This document shows positions 21,158 to 31,139 of a DNA stretch of 64,000 nucleotides, in pieces (positions within the stretch are counted from its first letter, which is position 1; each line of letters begins with the position of its first letter). The stretch is taken from contig OY821519.1 in assembly GCA_963682025.1 (NCBI GenBank), positions 160,325,457-160,389,456 on the forward strand. Reading direction: 5' to 3'. The notes below the pieces were generated by a model. It was not told where the DNA came from. It saw only the letters and a list, made by a program, of their open reading frames with translations, and ran no database searches. Made by a program: the position numbers and the translations under genes. The DNA comes from Cordilura impudica (taxonomy: Eukaryota > Arthropoda > Insecta > Diptera > Scathophagidae).

Positions 21158-23890
21158 TCATTTACTTTTATATAATTTTAAGGTATTGTTATGATATGTT
21201 TTTAGGTTTCCTTTTATATCTAAGGTTGAATTTACCTTTTCAGTATTTATAATTTTATATGGACCATGAGTAGGACAAGTGTTTTTCCTTCTACTCTCAT
21301 ATTTTACTAACACTAAATCTCCTATCTTAAAGTTGCTAACATTAGTGTAACTATCATATTGTATTTTTCTTTTCTCTTTTGCTACTTTAATTAATTTTTT
21401 AGCTCTATCTAATGCCGATGCTATTCTAGCTTTGAACTCATTTGCATAATTTTCTAAATTATAAATTGGCTTGTTATCTGTAATTTTGTCTGTGGGCAAT
21501 CTCGCTAATTTACCAAATACTAGCTCAAAAGGTGTGTACCCTGTATCTACGTGTGGAGTTGTATTATATGCAAATGTGTAGTATTGAATCCAAGAGTCCC
21601 ATTCTTCATTTTCTGTGAAGTTCAATAGGTATTCGTTTAGAACTCTATGATTTCTTTCCAAAGACCCTATTGTTTGATGGTGATAAGGAGTGGAAAATTT
21701 CTGTTCTATTTTCAACATGTTGCATATTTCATTTAGTAATTGGTTAGCAAATTCCGTACCTCTGTCAGATTTCAAGATCTTAAAAGTGCCATATTTGAGT
21801 ATGCATTGCTCTACTAAAACTTGAGCAATGCTCCTAGCTTCCTTTGTTTCCATAGGATAGGCTATAACATATTTGCTTAAATCGCATTGTAGCGTGAGAA
21901 TATATCTATAATTATTGGATAACCTAAGTGGACCTATCGTGTCGATAGTAACTATCTCAAAAGTATTGTCTGGCGTGTCAGTAATTTGCATTTTTTCTTT
22001 TATCTTTCTATTTTGCTTATTCTTTAAGCATGAATCACAATTATTAATGTATCTCTTAACCATCTTGTTCATATTTTTCCAAATGTATCTTTGTTTTAAT
22101 CTTAATATGGTCTTTCTGATTCCTTGATGTCCTCCAATTGGACTATCATGATATTCTTTAATTAAATTTAATTGCATGTCTTTATCTACTATTCTCTGCA
22201 AAGGCTTATATAAAATAATATTCAAATAAAGATTCTTTAATCTTTTCAACATTTTATTATAAATAGACGTGTAGGTTTCTTTAAACCTTTTCATTGACAC
22301 GTGTTCAAATATTTCATTATCTACTGATAATGCGAGATCTCGTATCCGATTTTTATTCATGTAAGTAATTAATTTCTCCATAATCATGTCTAGACATGTA
22401 GGATTATCGTTAAAACCTATGATAAAATCATCTTGAACTTTATTAATTTGACCGAATTCTAACTTCATAGAAAACATCATTTTGTGCACATTGTTGACAT
22501 CTGAAATGGACGTACATTCCCATATATGAATATCCTTGGTACTGTCTCTATTTTCAGGAATTAAATTTTGCCTTGCTTGCATACTTCTTGTGATGGGTAG
22601 TAATTTCTTGCTAACTGCCTCTTCATCACATGTGGGAATCATTGTTTTTAAAATATCAGAATTAATTTCAATTCTCGATAAGGCATCTGCATTAGTGTTC
22701 ATGCAGCCCTTTTTGTAAACTATATCAAAATCGTAATCACATAAATCCAATCTAATTCTCGTCAGTTTAGAAGATGGGTTTTTATGTGAAAATAGCGAAA
22801 CGAGTGGTCTATGATCTGTTACTACTGTAAATTTTCTACCGTACAGGTATGGTCTGAAAAAATTTATGGACCAGTGAATAGCTAGTAGTTCTTTTTCTAT
22901 TACGGATTTGTTTAAGTCGTGTTTTTGAAGAGATTTACTTGCGTATGATATTGGTAAATCGTTACCATTGTTATCTTGCGAAAGTACAGCTCCTAATGCA
23001 TAGTTTGATGCATCAGTGGTAAGCACAAATGTTTTTGAAAAATCTGGATATTGCAAAACAGGTGGGTTAATTAACTTCAATTTCAGTGTTTCAAATGATT
23101 TTTGGCATTCGTCAGACCAGACGAATATTTGACCTTTCTTTAACAGATTATTCAAACATTTAGTTAAATCTGCAAAATGAGGTATAAATCTTCTATAGTA
23201 ATTACAAAATGCCACGAATCGTCGAACTTCATCCGCATCTTTTGGTACGGGATAATTTTCAATTGCCTTATGTTTTGCAGGATCGGTCTTTATGCCGTCT
23301 TTGGTTATTAAGTGACCTAAATAAACGACTTCAGATTTTAAAAATACACATTTACTTGCGTTTAGTTTAAGATTATATTTTCTTAACCTTTCAAAAACAT
23401 TAATTAGGTTTTCATTATGATGTTTTAAACTACATCCAAAAATAATGATGTCATCTACGTAAAGAAAAGCTTTGCTATCTAAACCTGAGAGTGCGATAGT
23501 TAACATTCGCTGGAAACTATTCGATGAAATTTTCAATCCAAAAGGTAATCTTTTAAATTGATAGTGTCCATCTGATGTTGAAAATGCAGTATGATGTCTA
23601 GAATTTTCATCTAACATTATTTGATGAAAAGAGCTAGTCATATCTAAAGTTGAAAAATATTTCGCTCTACCCAGTTTGTCTAGTACATCTTCTAATTTTG
23701 TTAATGGAAATTTGTCATTTACTAATTTTTTGTTGAGTTGTCTAAAATCAACTACAAGTCGCCATTTCTTCTTATCTCCATCGTTCTTCTTTGGTACAAC
23801 AAGCAATGGTGAGTTGTAGGCACTAGTCGAATTTTCTATTATATCATCGTCAAACAGTTTTTTAACCTGTTGATTTATTTCCTCGGCAAA
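21158..23890 (-). CDS. pol: Element E pol: reverse transcriptase, RNase H, integrase
   Basis: A continuous minus-strand frame of about 890 codons. In order: RT with LLVVPKKNDGDKKKWRLVVD, FSTLDMTSSFHQI (first Asp) and the YVDD box at 23451-23462; RNase H with TDASNYALGAVLSQ, ELLAIHW and TDHRPLVSLF; integrase HHCC finger (HDSPIGGHQG ... CDSCLKNK); catalytic core with IDTIGP, KSDRGTEFAN and SLERNHR for the D, D, E triad; and a basic C-terminus. All catalytic residues are present. No ATG is needed because it continues the protease frame, but a small frame break at about 23875-23890 separates them in this copy. Confidence 0.92.
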   Translation of the reverse strand, partial: FAEEINQQVKKLFDDDIIENSTSAYNSPLLVVPKKNDGDKKKWRLVVDFRQLNKKLVNDKFPLTKLEDVLDKLGRAKYFSTLDMTSSFHQIMLDENSRHHTAFSTSDGHYQFKRLPFGLKISSNSFQRMLTIALSGLDSKAFLYVDDIIIFGCSLKHHNENLINVFERLRKYNLKLNASKCVFLKSEVVYLGHLITKDGIKTDPAKHKAIENYPVPKDADEVRRFVAFCNYYRRFIPHFADLTKCLNNLLKKGQIFVWSDECQKSFETLKLKLINPPVLQYPDFSKTFVLTTDASNYALGAVLSQDNNGNDLPISYASKSLQKHDLNKSVIEKELLAIHWSINFFRPYLYGRKFTVVTDHRPLVSLFSHKNPSSKLTRIRLDLCDYDFDIVYKKGCMNTNADALSRIEINSDILKTMIPTCDEEAVSKKLLPITRSMQARQNLIPENRDSTKDIHIWECTSISDVNNVHKMMFSMKLEFGQINKVQDDFIIGFNDNPTCLDMIMEKLITYMNKNRIRDLALSVDNEIFEHVSMKRFKETYTSIYNKMLKRLKNLYLNIILYKPLQRIVDKDMQLNLIKEYHDSPIGGHQGIRKTILRLKQRYIWKNMNKMVKRYINNCDSCLKNKQNRKIKEKMQITDTPDNTFEIVTIDTIGPLRLSNNYRYILTLQCDLSKYVIAYPMETKEARSIAQVLVEQCILKYGTFKILKSDRGTEFANQLLNEICNMLKIEQKFSTPYHHQTIGSLERNHRVLNEYLLNFTENEEWDSWIQYYTFAYNTTPHVDTGYTPFELVFGKLARLPTDKITDNKPIYNLENYANEFKARIASALDRAKKLIKVAKEKRKIQYDSYTNVSNFKIGDLVLVKYESRRKNTCPTHGPYKIINTEKVNSTLDIKGNLKTYHNNTLKLYKSK

Positions 23891-24805
23891 CGATAATTTT
23901 TTATATACACAGGTGTTTCATCTGATACAGTCAAATGTTGTGTATAAAAATTGTTAGCTGATAGTTTGTCTCCTTCCATATGAAAAATATCAGAATATTC
24001 TTCAATTATTTCATTTAGAGAATTTTTAGCATAATTATCTCTACTATCAATATTTAAAGTATCTAATAATTTCTCAAATCGTTTTCTGTCTGTATTAGTA
24101 AAATTCTGTTTATTTCTAGTTACACAAATATAATTAGAGATTGGCTCAACGTTGAATTCAATATTTTTAAGCTTCACATCTTTATCACTTGTGTTAAGTA
24201 TTTTTACATGAGCAATTCCTTCTTTTGGAATGATGCAATTACTTAAAAATACTCCTTCCTCTAATTGTCTGTTTAGAACCAAACTGTCTTCCGTTAAATT
24301 TACGTTAACTTGATGTATGACTTCGCTACGTTTGGGTATTGTTATGAAAAAATCTTTTAAGACTTTTGATTTCATAGGTATGGTATATTCTTCATTCCCA
24401 ACGACAAAAGTTATAGTGAAAGTTTCATAGTCTATTTTAGCTAATAGTTTGTTTAAAATATCGCGACCTATTATTCCATCTGTTTTAATTGGAAAATCGT
24501 CTTCTATTATTTGGAATTTGTGTGAAATACTTTTGTTAAATATGCTGAAATGCATATCAAGTGTACCTAACGAGGTAATAGATTCATTTGAAATGCCTGA
24601 CAATGTACAACAATTGTTTTCGTCAATTGTTTCATTTATATTAGTAACATTCTTTTTGCATAAAGATATGTCAGCGCCAGTGTCCACTAAAAAACTTAGA
24701 TATTTATTATCTAATTTATATTTTAATTCTATATAATTTGTAATATTATCCGTAATGTTAAATACTTTGTGTTCATTATATCCGGAAGGTGCATTTAATT
24801 GTTCG
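23875..24805 (-). CDS. pro: Element E pol, upstream part: aspartic protease
   Basis: The frame holds the retropepsin signature VDTGADISLC near 24660-24690 and GIIGRDIL near 24460, the two hallmark motifs of a retroviral aspartic protease. It runs upstream without an ATG to overlap the last ~20 codons of gag in the -1 frame. Downstream it ends in ...NYRLPRK followed by a stop at 23875-23877, just where RT should continue, so a short deletion or indel has broken pol here. Otherwise the frame is open throughout. Confidence 0.85.
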
Positions 24806-26021
24806 CCCGAGTCACCTCCGGACTCTGGAAGTTTTCCTGTAATACGTGTATATTTCGTGAGCTATTATTGTTGTTTCTACGATTTTGATTATTATTATGA
24901 TTCCGGTTATTCGAATTGTTATTGTTATTATTGTTATTATTTCTGTCGTAATGGTTATTCCTATCTGAATTGCAGTTGTTTCTGTTATAATTGTTTATGT
25001 TTGAACTATTGTTATAATTGTTCGAATAATTGTTGTTAGGATATCTATTGGAATTGTTGTAATTTCTACCAGTATTATTATTTTGTAGGCTGTGATTGGA
25101 ATTATTACGTCTTTGATTATTTCTCCTATTCGGATTGTTTCCATTTCTATTAAAGAACATAATTTGATTTTCCACATGACTTTCTACATTCAAGGCCAGG
25201 GTTACTGCTTCGTTCAGTGTCTTTGGTTGTGCAGCAAAAATGGTGCTTATATATTTTTCATTCAGACCTTGTTTGAATATGTTTAGCGAATATAGTTCAT
25301 TTATCTTTTTTACATTGGCTATTTCTGTCTCATTTTCTAATTTCAATTCTTGTACCTGCACTTCGTTTAGTTCATCTATTAACTTCAAAATTTTATCACT
25401 ATAGGTGCTGCTTGAATCATTTCGTTGTTGAAATCTAGAGAGTAGGTTCTGTATCTTACTTACTGTTCGATTATTCTTATACCTATTTGTGAGCAATGTT
25501 TTTAGAGAATTGAAATCTGACAATGGGTTGGAACCAATTGCCGTTCTAACTGTTAAACTACATTTTACGTTTATAACAAAGTTTATTAGAATTGGTTTAG
25601 ATGTATCATTCAAGGTGTCGTATATTAATTTTATTATTGTCAGAAATGGTTTGAGTTCTTGAAAATTACCTTTGAATTCAGGGATTATCTTGAAAGCTGT
25701 TTCTATATTGAAAGATGCCATGTTTGTATTGTTTTCGATTTCTGGTTCTAATTCTGTTATATGTGTTTCTATTTTTTCTTCTCCCTCTGGTTGGGGTTCT
25801 TCTGTTTCCATCGGTCTTAATAGTTTTGATATTTCCTTCTCTAGTTTTATTAATGTACTAAAAATGTTTTCCCTTTCTTCTAATTTAGTTTCTCTTATTA
25901 TTTCTTGACTAATTTCCTTGACAAGTTGTAATTTAGCTTTAATTGTCTTTTGTGTATATCTCCTATTTGGCTGTTTCTTCAAGTTTTTCAATAAGTCTTG
26001 TATAATATAAAATTTGTCCAT
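24795..26021 (-). CDS. gag: Element E gag
   Basis: ATG at 26019-26021, 408 residues. The N-terminal half is helical and charged; residues ~130-290 resemble the capsid region of gypsy-type gag (FKIIPEFKGNFQELKPFLTI then SCRFQQRNDSS-like linker and AVTLALNVESHV). The C-terminal third is Asn/Arg-rich, with many short Asn runs, and lacks a CCHC zinc knuckle. Gag of several errantivirus and mdg1-type elements likewise has a basic Arg-rich tail in place of the knuckle. The last codons overlap pol in the -1 frame. Confidence 0.85.
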   Translation of the reverse strand: MDKFYIIQDLLKNLKKQPNRRYTQKTIKAKLQLVKEISQEIIRETKLEERENIFSTLIKLEKEISKLLRPMETEEPQPEGEEKIETHITELEPEIENNTNMASFNIETAFKIIPEFKGNFQELKPFLTIIKLIYDTLNDTSKPILINFVINVKCSLTVRTAIGSNPLSDFNSLKTLLTNRYKNNRTVSKIQNLLSRFQQRNDSSSTYSDKILKLIDELNEVQVQELKLENETEIANVKKINELYSLNIFKQGLNEKYISTIFAAQPKTLNEAVTLALNVESHVENQIMFFNRNGNNPNRRNNQRRNNSNHSLQNNNTGRNYNNSNRYPNNNYSNNYNNSSNINNYNRNNCNSDRNNHYDRNNNNNNNNNSNNRNHNNNQNRRNNNNSSRNIHVLQENFQSPEVTRANN

Positions 26022-26162
26022 TTAGAGTAAAATAATTTTTGTTTTATTTAATTTACATATCTAATTTTTTAATATTTGCGGCTCAAATCCTAGTTGCCGT
26101 TTTAATAGCATAAAATAATTACAAAATAAATATAAATTATTACTAAAGGTGTGGTTATCTTT

Positions 26163-26552
26163 CTAGTTCAGAAGCTTGAGTTGTTGGTAGAATTGATGTT
26201 TCTGCTCTCCCTTGCTGATTGCTATAAGCCTTCTAAACTCCTTTCGTTGTTTGTCGATTCGGGTCTTTTTACCCCCTCTCGATCTCCTTTTTGGTTTTTG
26301 TTGTTTGGTTGCTAGAGATTGTGGTGCAGATGTTCTTTTTCTATACTCTTCTATGGTCAACGCTCTCGGACCATAGTTTTTTGGTGTTGCCTTGTATGTT
26401 GGTATGTTTTCTGGTATGCCTTCTGGGATGTACTCCTCTGTAATCTGTTCCTTACTCACTAAGGCTTCGTATTTTAATATTATTGCGTCGATGTCTTCTT
26501 TTGACGGGGTGTCCTTCAGCGGCGGTAGAACTTCTACGCTGATGACAGACAT
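26163..26552 (-). CDS. Element E accessory ORF upstream of gag
   Basis: ATG at 26550-26552, 129 residues, intact. The N-terminal half is acidic (VEVLPPLKDTPSKEDIDAII), followed by a Pro/Tyr-rich linker (YIPEGIPENIPTYKATPKNY) and TIEEYRKRTSAPQ; the C-terminal half is strongly basic (KPKRRSRGGKKTRIDKQRKE). No membrane segment or known catalytic motif. It lies between the leader and gag, 141 bp from the gag ATG. Small ORFs upstream of gag occur in 412-type elements, whose function is unclear. The basic tail could bind nucleic acid or direct nuclear import; this is inference. Confidence 0.7.
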   Translation of the reverse strand: MSVISVEVLPPLKDTPSKEDIDAIILKYEALVSKEQITEEYIPEGIPENIPTYKATPKNYGPRALTIEEYRKRTSAPQSLATKQQKPKRRSRGGKKTRIDKQRKEFRRLIAISKGEQKHQFYQQLKLLN

Positions 26553-26670
26553 TTAGATACTAGTTGATGGTTTACCAGTTTTGAGTTGTATTAGTTAGAT
26601 TCCGAGTTTGTCCTTATGAACTTTTTTTTTTCAGGATTCTGCAGGTTCGTTTTCCAGGATCGCCAGGATC

Positions 26671-26685
26671 CTGGCAGGATCGCCA
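26671..26685 (-). other. Element E primer-binding site (tRNA-Arg type)
   Basis: The minus strand reads TGGCGATCCTGCCAG directly after the LTR end. It is complementary to the 3' end of an arginine tRNA (…CTGGCAGGATCGCCA), as used by 412/mdg1-group elements. A partial repeat of the site (GGATCGCCAGGATCC) lies just inside it. Confidence 0.75.
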
Positions 26686-27487
26686 TATAGTGTTATTAGG
26701 TAGGGTGTATGAAAGGACACAAAGATTGGGTGGCTAAGACTGGTGAGAACCGTCCAATCTTAGGAGGAATGTTTTTTAAATGCTTCCCTCAAAGCAAGGC
26801 ACGTGTGCACGCTAGATGCACTTATTTGTATGTAATTTACATGTAGGCAGGATATGCCAGAGTTTGAGCTCGTAGGCAGATTATGCCAATAAAAACAACT
26901 CTATTTCTTGGTGAATCCAATTCAAAACTATGATTAAGATTGATTTTATTTTTACAAAAATTTGGCTTTATATATTATAAAAATTAAGGGATCTTTTACT
27001 TAGAATAATTATATCTATCCCTATTTTATTTATGCATACATACTATCATACACATTTGTTTCTAATTGATTTTTGAAGGTGGGGCTTAACTGACCAATCA
27101 GTGCACGTTCAAAAATCAATTCATATTTTTCTTCAAAATTGAGTGACATTCCATTCTTCAACTTTGTTGAAGTTCATTGGCATAAATTTGTCACCTCGCT
27201 ACAAGTGGGGTTTAATTTCACTAAGCGACATTCTAATTTATTGTAATATAACCCTTCACTTGGGGTTAGTGTATTTTATGGTATGTATGGTATGTATAGC
27301 TATGAATGCATGTGTACTTAGAGAATTTTGAATATAAACAAATGAATGTAAACAAATAGATGTAAACAAATAAACATAAACAAATAAACGTAAACAAATA
27401 ACACGTGCATTCATTTAGAAATAAAATAAAATTAAATAAATACAAATGAGTGTACTTTCATACATATACGTATGTTACATCATTGCA
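26686..27487 (-). repeat. Element E, 5' LTR
   Basis: 802 bp, essentially identical to 19983-20784. The outer end is followed by the CCCC target duplication and then the interrupted D reverse transcriptase. Confidence 0.92.
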
Positions 27488-27491
27488 CCCC
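27488..27491. repeat. Target-site duplication of E, right copy
   Basis: CCCC, pairing with 19979-19982. Confidence 0.8.
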
Positions 27492-28835
27492 CAGACCGCA
27501 ACCCCTTGCCCAGATAGATAGCTCTGTGAGAGCCCGTTGCAGGATATCTCTAATTGTAGATAGAAACTTCCCATTTACGGCCCTGGCCACGTCGTCAGCA
27601 AATGCGAATACGCTGCAGCCTTGCCCCTCCAACGATACTAGCACTGGGTTTAGCGCCAAGTTCCAGAGAAGTGGTGATAGAACGCCACCTTGTGGCGTTC
27701 CCCTGTTCACAAATCGGGATATTTCCGACGTTCCCAGTTTAGACGTTATCCGCCAGTTGACAAGCAGATTTCCAATCAATGAGATGATCACAGAATTAAC
27801 TCCTAGACTAGATAGTGCCGCTATTATCGAGTCCGGTGTGATGTTGTTAAAAGCCCCTTCTATATCCAAAAAGGCTGTCATAGTGTATTCTGCCGAGAGC
27901 GATTTCTCGATGGTACCTACAAGCTCGTGTAGAGCTGTTTCAGTTGACCTTCCCTTGCTGTAGGCATGTTGCCTTGTTCATAGCAGTTTAGGGTCAATAA
28001 TTCTACGTAAGTAAGAGTCTATCATACGCTCCATTGTCTTCAATAGGAACGATGATAGGCTTATTGGTCTGAAATCCTTTGGGACAGTGTGTAAGCTCTT
28101 TCCAGCTTTTGGAATGAACACCACTCTTGTCTCCCTTCATTTCAAAGGAATATACGCTGTGTTTATGCACCAAGTGAAAAGACTGCATAGCCAAGGGGAA
28201 ATGTAGTCCGACACATGCTGCAATTCAGCTGGAATGATACCGTCAGGTCCGGGAGATTTGTAAGGTTTGAAGCTTTTAATCGCCCAGGTCAATGTTGGTA
28301 CATTAACTATCTCCGAAGCAATGTCCGCCGTGCTAGCGTCAGAGTGTTCCAACGCCTGTAGTGACGAATGAGAATTACCCGGAAAATGGGTGTCCAGTAG
28401 CAAGCTAAGTGGTCCACACCCCCACTGGATCCTTCAAATAGCCTAATGTGTGAGGGGTAGAAGCCAGAACCTTTCGCAGCCTGGATGCCTCGGAAACGTC
28501 CTCTATGTTATCACAGAATTTTTTCCAAGAATCGCATTTTGCCATTCTAATCTTCTTCTTCACTGGGCAAGAAGAATCTAAAGAGTTGTTAAAAACCATC
28601 GTAATATGATCTACAAGACAATCAATGTCCGCAGAATTGCGCGGTTCGGTTAAGGGTATTGTTTCCAATAACCCAGCAAAGGTTTTCCTATACTTAACCC
28701 AATCTGTCCTCTTCAGATTCCTGGGGACACTCCGTTGGGTCCTTTTCTCTAAGTAAGAATTCGATATAGCGATGGTCAGAAAAGGAGTGGATAATATGAA
28801 CGAATTAATGACCTCTACTTTCGCCCAATCTATCG
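27492..28835 (-). pseudogene. D: end of endonuclease and reverse transcriptase core
   Basis: Minus-strand pieces in order: an endonuclease tail with the SDH(R) signature near 28765-28790; a linker (28405-28668); RT fingers with SFKPYKSPGPDGIIPAEL (28137-28403); a middle piece (28003-28194); and the palm (27480-27881) with LDIEGAFNN (first catalytic Asp), RGTPQGGVLSPLLWNLALN and the FADD box at 27591-27602. At least three frame breaks separate the pieces. The residues continuing after GCGLGV are found at 19978 across element E. Confidence 0.85.
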
Positions 28836-28843
28836 CATATTTA
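28836..28843. repeat. Target-site duplication of D, right copy
   Basis: CATATTTA, matching 18403-18410. Confidence 0.75.
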
Positions 28844-29077
28844 AGATTAAAAATTTAATTTTTTATTAATTTGTAATTTGTAATTTGTAACTTGTAATTT
28901 AATTCATCAATTAAAGAATTTTTTGATTCTTCGCTTTTTACCGATTTCAAAATATTATTCGTTCTCGAAATTAGTTCATTTAACTATTCTATTATTATTT
29001 TTTAGCGCATTATTTATTTTTTGTTCAATAATTTCGAAGTCAGCATGATCTGGGTTACCTGCAACCCATTTCCTTGC

Positions 29078-29335
29078 TTATCCAACAAAATCTAAGGATT
29101 TCTTCTTTCTCGGTTTTATATCATAAATATGTATTTTAAATTGTTCTATTTTATATGAAAGGAAGGGATAAAGAGGATGAGAAGTGTTCACATTTGAGTA
29201 GACGATGGGCTGTATATCGTTGACTACCTTTTCATAGTTGTCCATATCAACCACATATACTATTTTCACTCTACCAGACTGGATTCTAGCAGACCCAGTA
29301 TCGATAGCTATCACCCGTGAATAAGTGTAGTCCAA
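29078..29335 (-). pseudogene. Element F env, N-terminal part
   Basis: 85 residues: DTGSARIQSGRVKIVYVVD and HPLYPFLSYKIEQFKIHIYD are characteristic of the N-terminal subunit of errantivirus envelope proteins. It is followed by a basic cluster PRKKKS that looks like a proprotein-convertase cleavage region. A stop follows at 29078; further env-like sequence continues for a short way in the same region before decaying into stops. Broken by the D insertion and by stops. Confidence 0.65.
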
Positions 29336-29510
29336 TATTTTTACCTCGCCACAAGTGAGAGATAATTACATAACGCTAGAAAGAGAGAAATTTTTAAGAA
29401 GTCTAAATTTCACTAATTGCGGATGTTGTTCTTATGAACAATTTTCCCAATCTGCCAATACAGTGGTATGCCTATCTTCATTAACTATTTCCTGCGTAGC
29501 TCCTAGAAAG

Positions 29511-30337
29511 TTAAGTCCCCAATCTCTTATTAACCTTAACAAAGATTGCCTCCCCCACTTTATACGCTCTAGGGACAATTCTGTCTCGATTATGGTAATT
29601 CAGATCGGATAACTGTTTATCCTTAATATCCTTGACCATTTTCGCTATGTCATTCTCGTGTTCTTTAGGGTTATCATGAGACTTTCTACAGAAAAAGGCC
29701 TCGACTGTTTTTTTCCCTAAGGACGAGTGGACTGTATTGTTATATTCAAAGGTAGATTTATCTAAAAGTTCGGACAAGTAAATTGCGTTTCCTCAGACTT
29801 AAGGCATCTCATAATTTCTGGGAGGGTCGAATGAAATCTCTCTATTTATCCGTTTACGATACCAGCATATGGTGGAATTCTGAAAACTTTTATGTTGAAG
29901 ATACTCCATCATGAATATTATGGATTTTGAGTTCAAAGATTTTTCATTGTCCGTTACAATAATTTGGGCATTCCAAAATTCAAAAGTATCTCCCTTAGAT
30001 GCTGCCTAACATCTTCTGTTGCTGGGCATATTTGGTGCGTTTATCAATTCCCGTCAAAATAGACGTCTTTTCTGTTATGTAGATATCAATGTGAACAATT
30101 TGTCCCGGATATTGTGGGATCGGTGTCTCCTAAATATTATGTTGTTAGACGTCTATCATATTTATTTTCCTTGCATATTTTGCATAATTTGTTAATTCTC
30201 TTTATTTTAGCTATCATCTGAGGGAAGTAACATCGTTCGAGAAATTGGGTTTTATTCTCATTATCGTTTCGGTGTGCCCTGTTGCGTTCGTTTATGATCA
30301 CCTCTTGATCTGTTTCGTTGGGGATATCTGCTACCAT
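29511..30337 (-). pseudogene. Element F integrase fragments
   Basis: 30137-30337 carries an integrase zinc-finger segment (INERNRAHRNDNENK ... CKICKENKYDRR). 29511-29777 carries the region after the catalytic core, FEYNNTVHSSLGKKTVEAFF and a basic C-terminal domain (YKVGEAIFVKV). The catalytic core between them (29780-30135) is shattered by stops and shifts. Not functional. Confidence 0.75.
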
Positions 30338-30599
30338 TTTCCTTGTGTAAAAAACTTTAAATTTGTAAAAATTCTTGGAATAAAATGTGTATGTTCAGCA
30401 GGCTTAAGGTCAGGTTAAATAAAAACTCTTTTTTGTTTTTATATTAAAATTTTTATTATTCAGTACAACGTCATTGACATGCATCTTCAGGAACTGAAAA
30501 AATTACAAAACAATAAGTCTAACAACAATAACAAAACCATATATAAAACCTACATGGGCAAACATAAAGCAAACAAAGACACAACTGCTCTCTTTATTG

Positions 30600-31116
30600 T
30601 TTAGACCAATACTGATTTTTGTTATGCTTAACTAAATGTCTGTAGCTATGCGCGCATTCATCAGTGTCTGTTTTGAAGTTTATCCTCTTCTCTGTTGGTG
30701 TGTTTATGATATAGAGCATCTCCAAGATAAATTTCTTGCTGTAGTTACTCTCTTGCTGTAATATTTTGACATTGTCAAAGTCTGGTGTGTGTGAGAAGTG
30801 TGCACAGGGAAGTTAATGCTGTTTTTTGTGTTAAAATATTTGTTCTACATTTATGATCAGATTTATGTCCAGATATTCTTGTTTTTAATTTAGATTTAGT
30901 TGTACCAACATAAACCATGTTGCACAAGTTGTTTTCTCTACCCTTACAGGCAATTTCATAAACAACATTTGATTTATCTTCATTTTCAATTTTCGATTTC
31001 GTGTTACTGTATTTACTTTTCAAAGTGTTTGTGGTTTTTGAAGCAATGCAAAATTTTTCTTTGTCATATAATTTTGGATTTTTGAAGCGTTCGGAGAACC
31101 CAGGAATATAGGGCAT
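30600..31116 (-). pseudogene. G: GIY-YIG endonuclease domain
   Basis: VVYEIACKGRENNLCNMVYV is the GIY-YIG-type start (here VYE...VYVG), followed by TTKSKLKTRISGHKSDHK with the conserved Arg and His. The frame breaks near 30780-30800, and the C-terminal half continues in another frame down to about 30600. PLEs use this nuclease to open the target (established). Confidence 0.8.
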
Positions 31117-31139
31117 AAACTAATTTATTCTCATTTTTA

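Larger units (their letters stand above)
19983..27487 (-). mobile_element. Element E: young Ty3/gypsy LTR retrotransposon (412/mdg1-like)
   Basis: A 7505-bp element with two 802-bp LTRs that appear to differ at only about two positions (a G/A near 20610 versus T near 27312, and A/G in the last codon before the end). It has a 4-bp CCCC target duplication, an arginine-type primer-binding site, a purine tract, an accessory ORF, gag, protease, RT, RNase H and integrase, and no env. Arg-tRNA priming and a small ORF before gag are features of the 412/mdg1 group (established for those). It sits inside non-LTR element D. Confidence 0.92.
18411..28835 (-). mobile_element. Element D: RNase H-bearing non-LTR retrotransposon, split by element E
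   Basis: About 2.9 kb of non-LTR sequence in two pieces (18411-19982 and 27492-28835) flanking element E. In order on the minus strand: the end of an APE-type endonuclease, reverse transcriptase, RNase H, and a C-terminal Cys-rich segment, then a pentanucleotide tail. It is 5'-truncated inside the endonuclease. The 8-bp duplication CATATTTA marks its insertion into element F. The RNase H domain places it among the I/LOA/Outcast-like clades; I cannot resolve the clade by eye. A close relative is at 31657-33071. Confidence 0.85.
28844..30360 (-). mobile_element. Element F, right part (errantivirus-like remnant)
   Basis: Carries an integrase finger, integrase C-terminal part and env N-terminal part on the minus strand, continuing on the far side of D at 18402. 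Gag, protease and RT are absent; the right limit meets the 3' end of Penelope-like element G near 30360-30400, and no LTR is visible. Confidence 0.65.
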
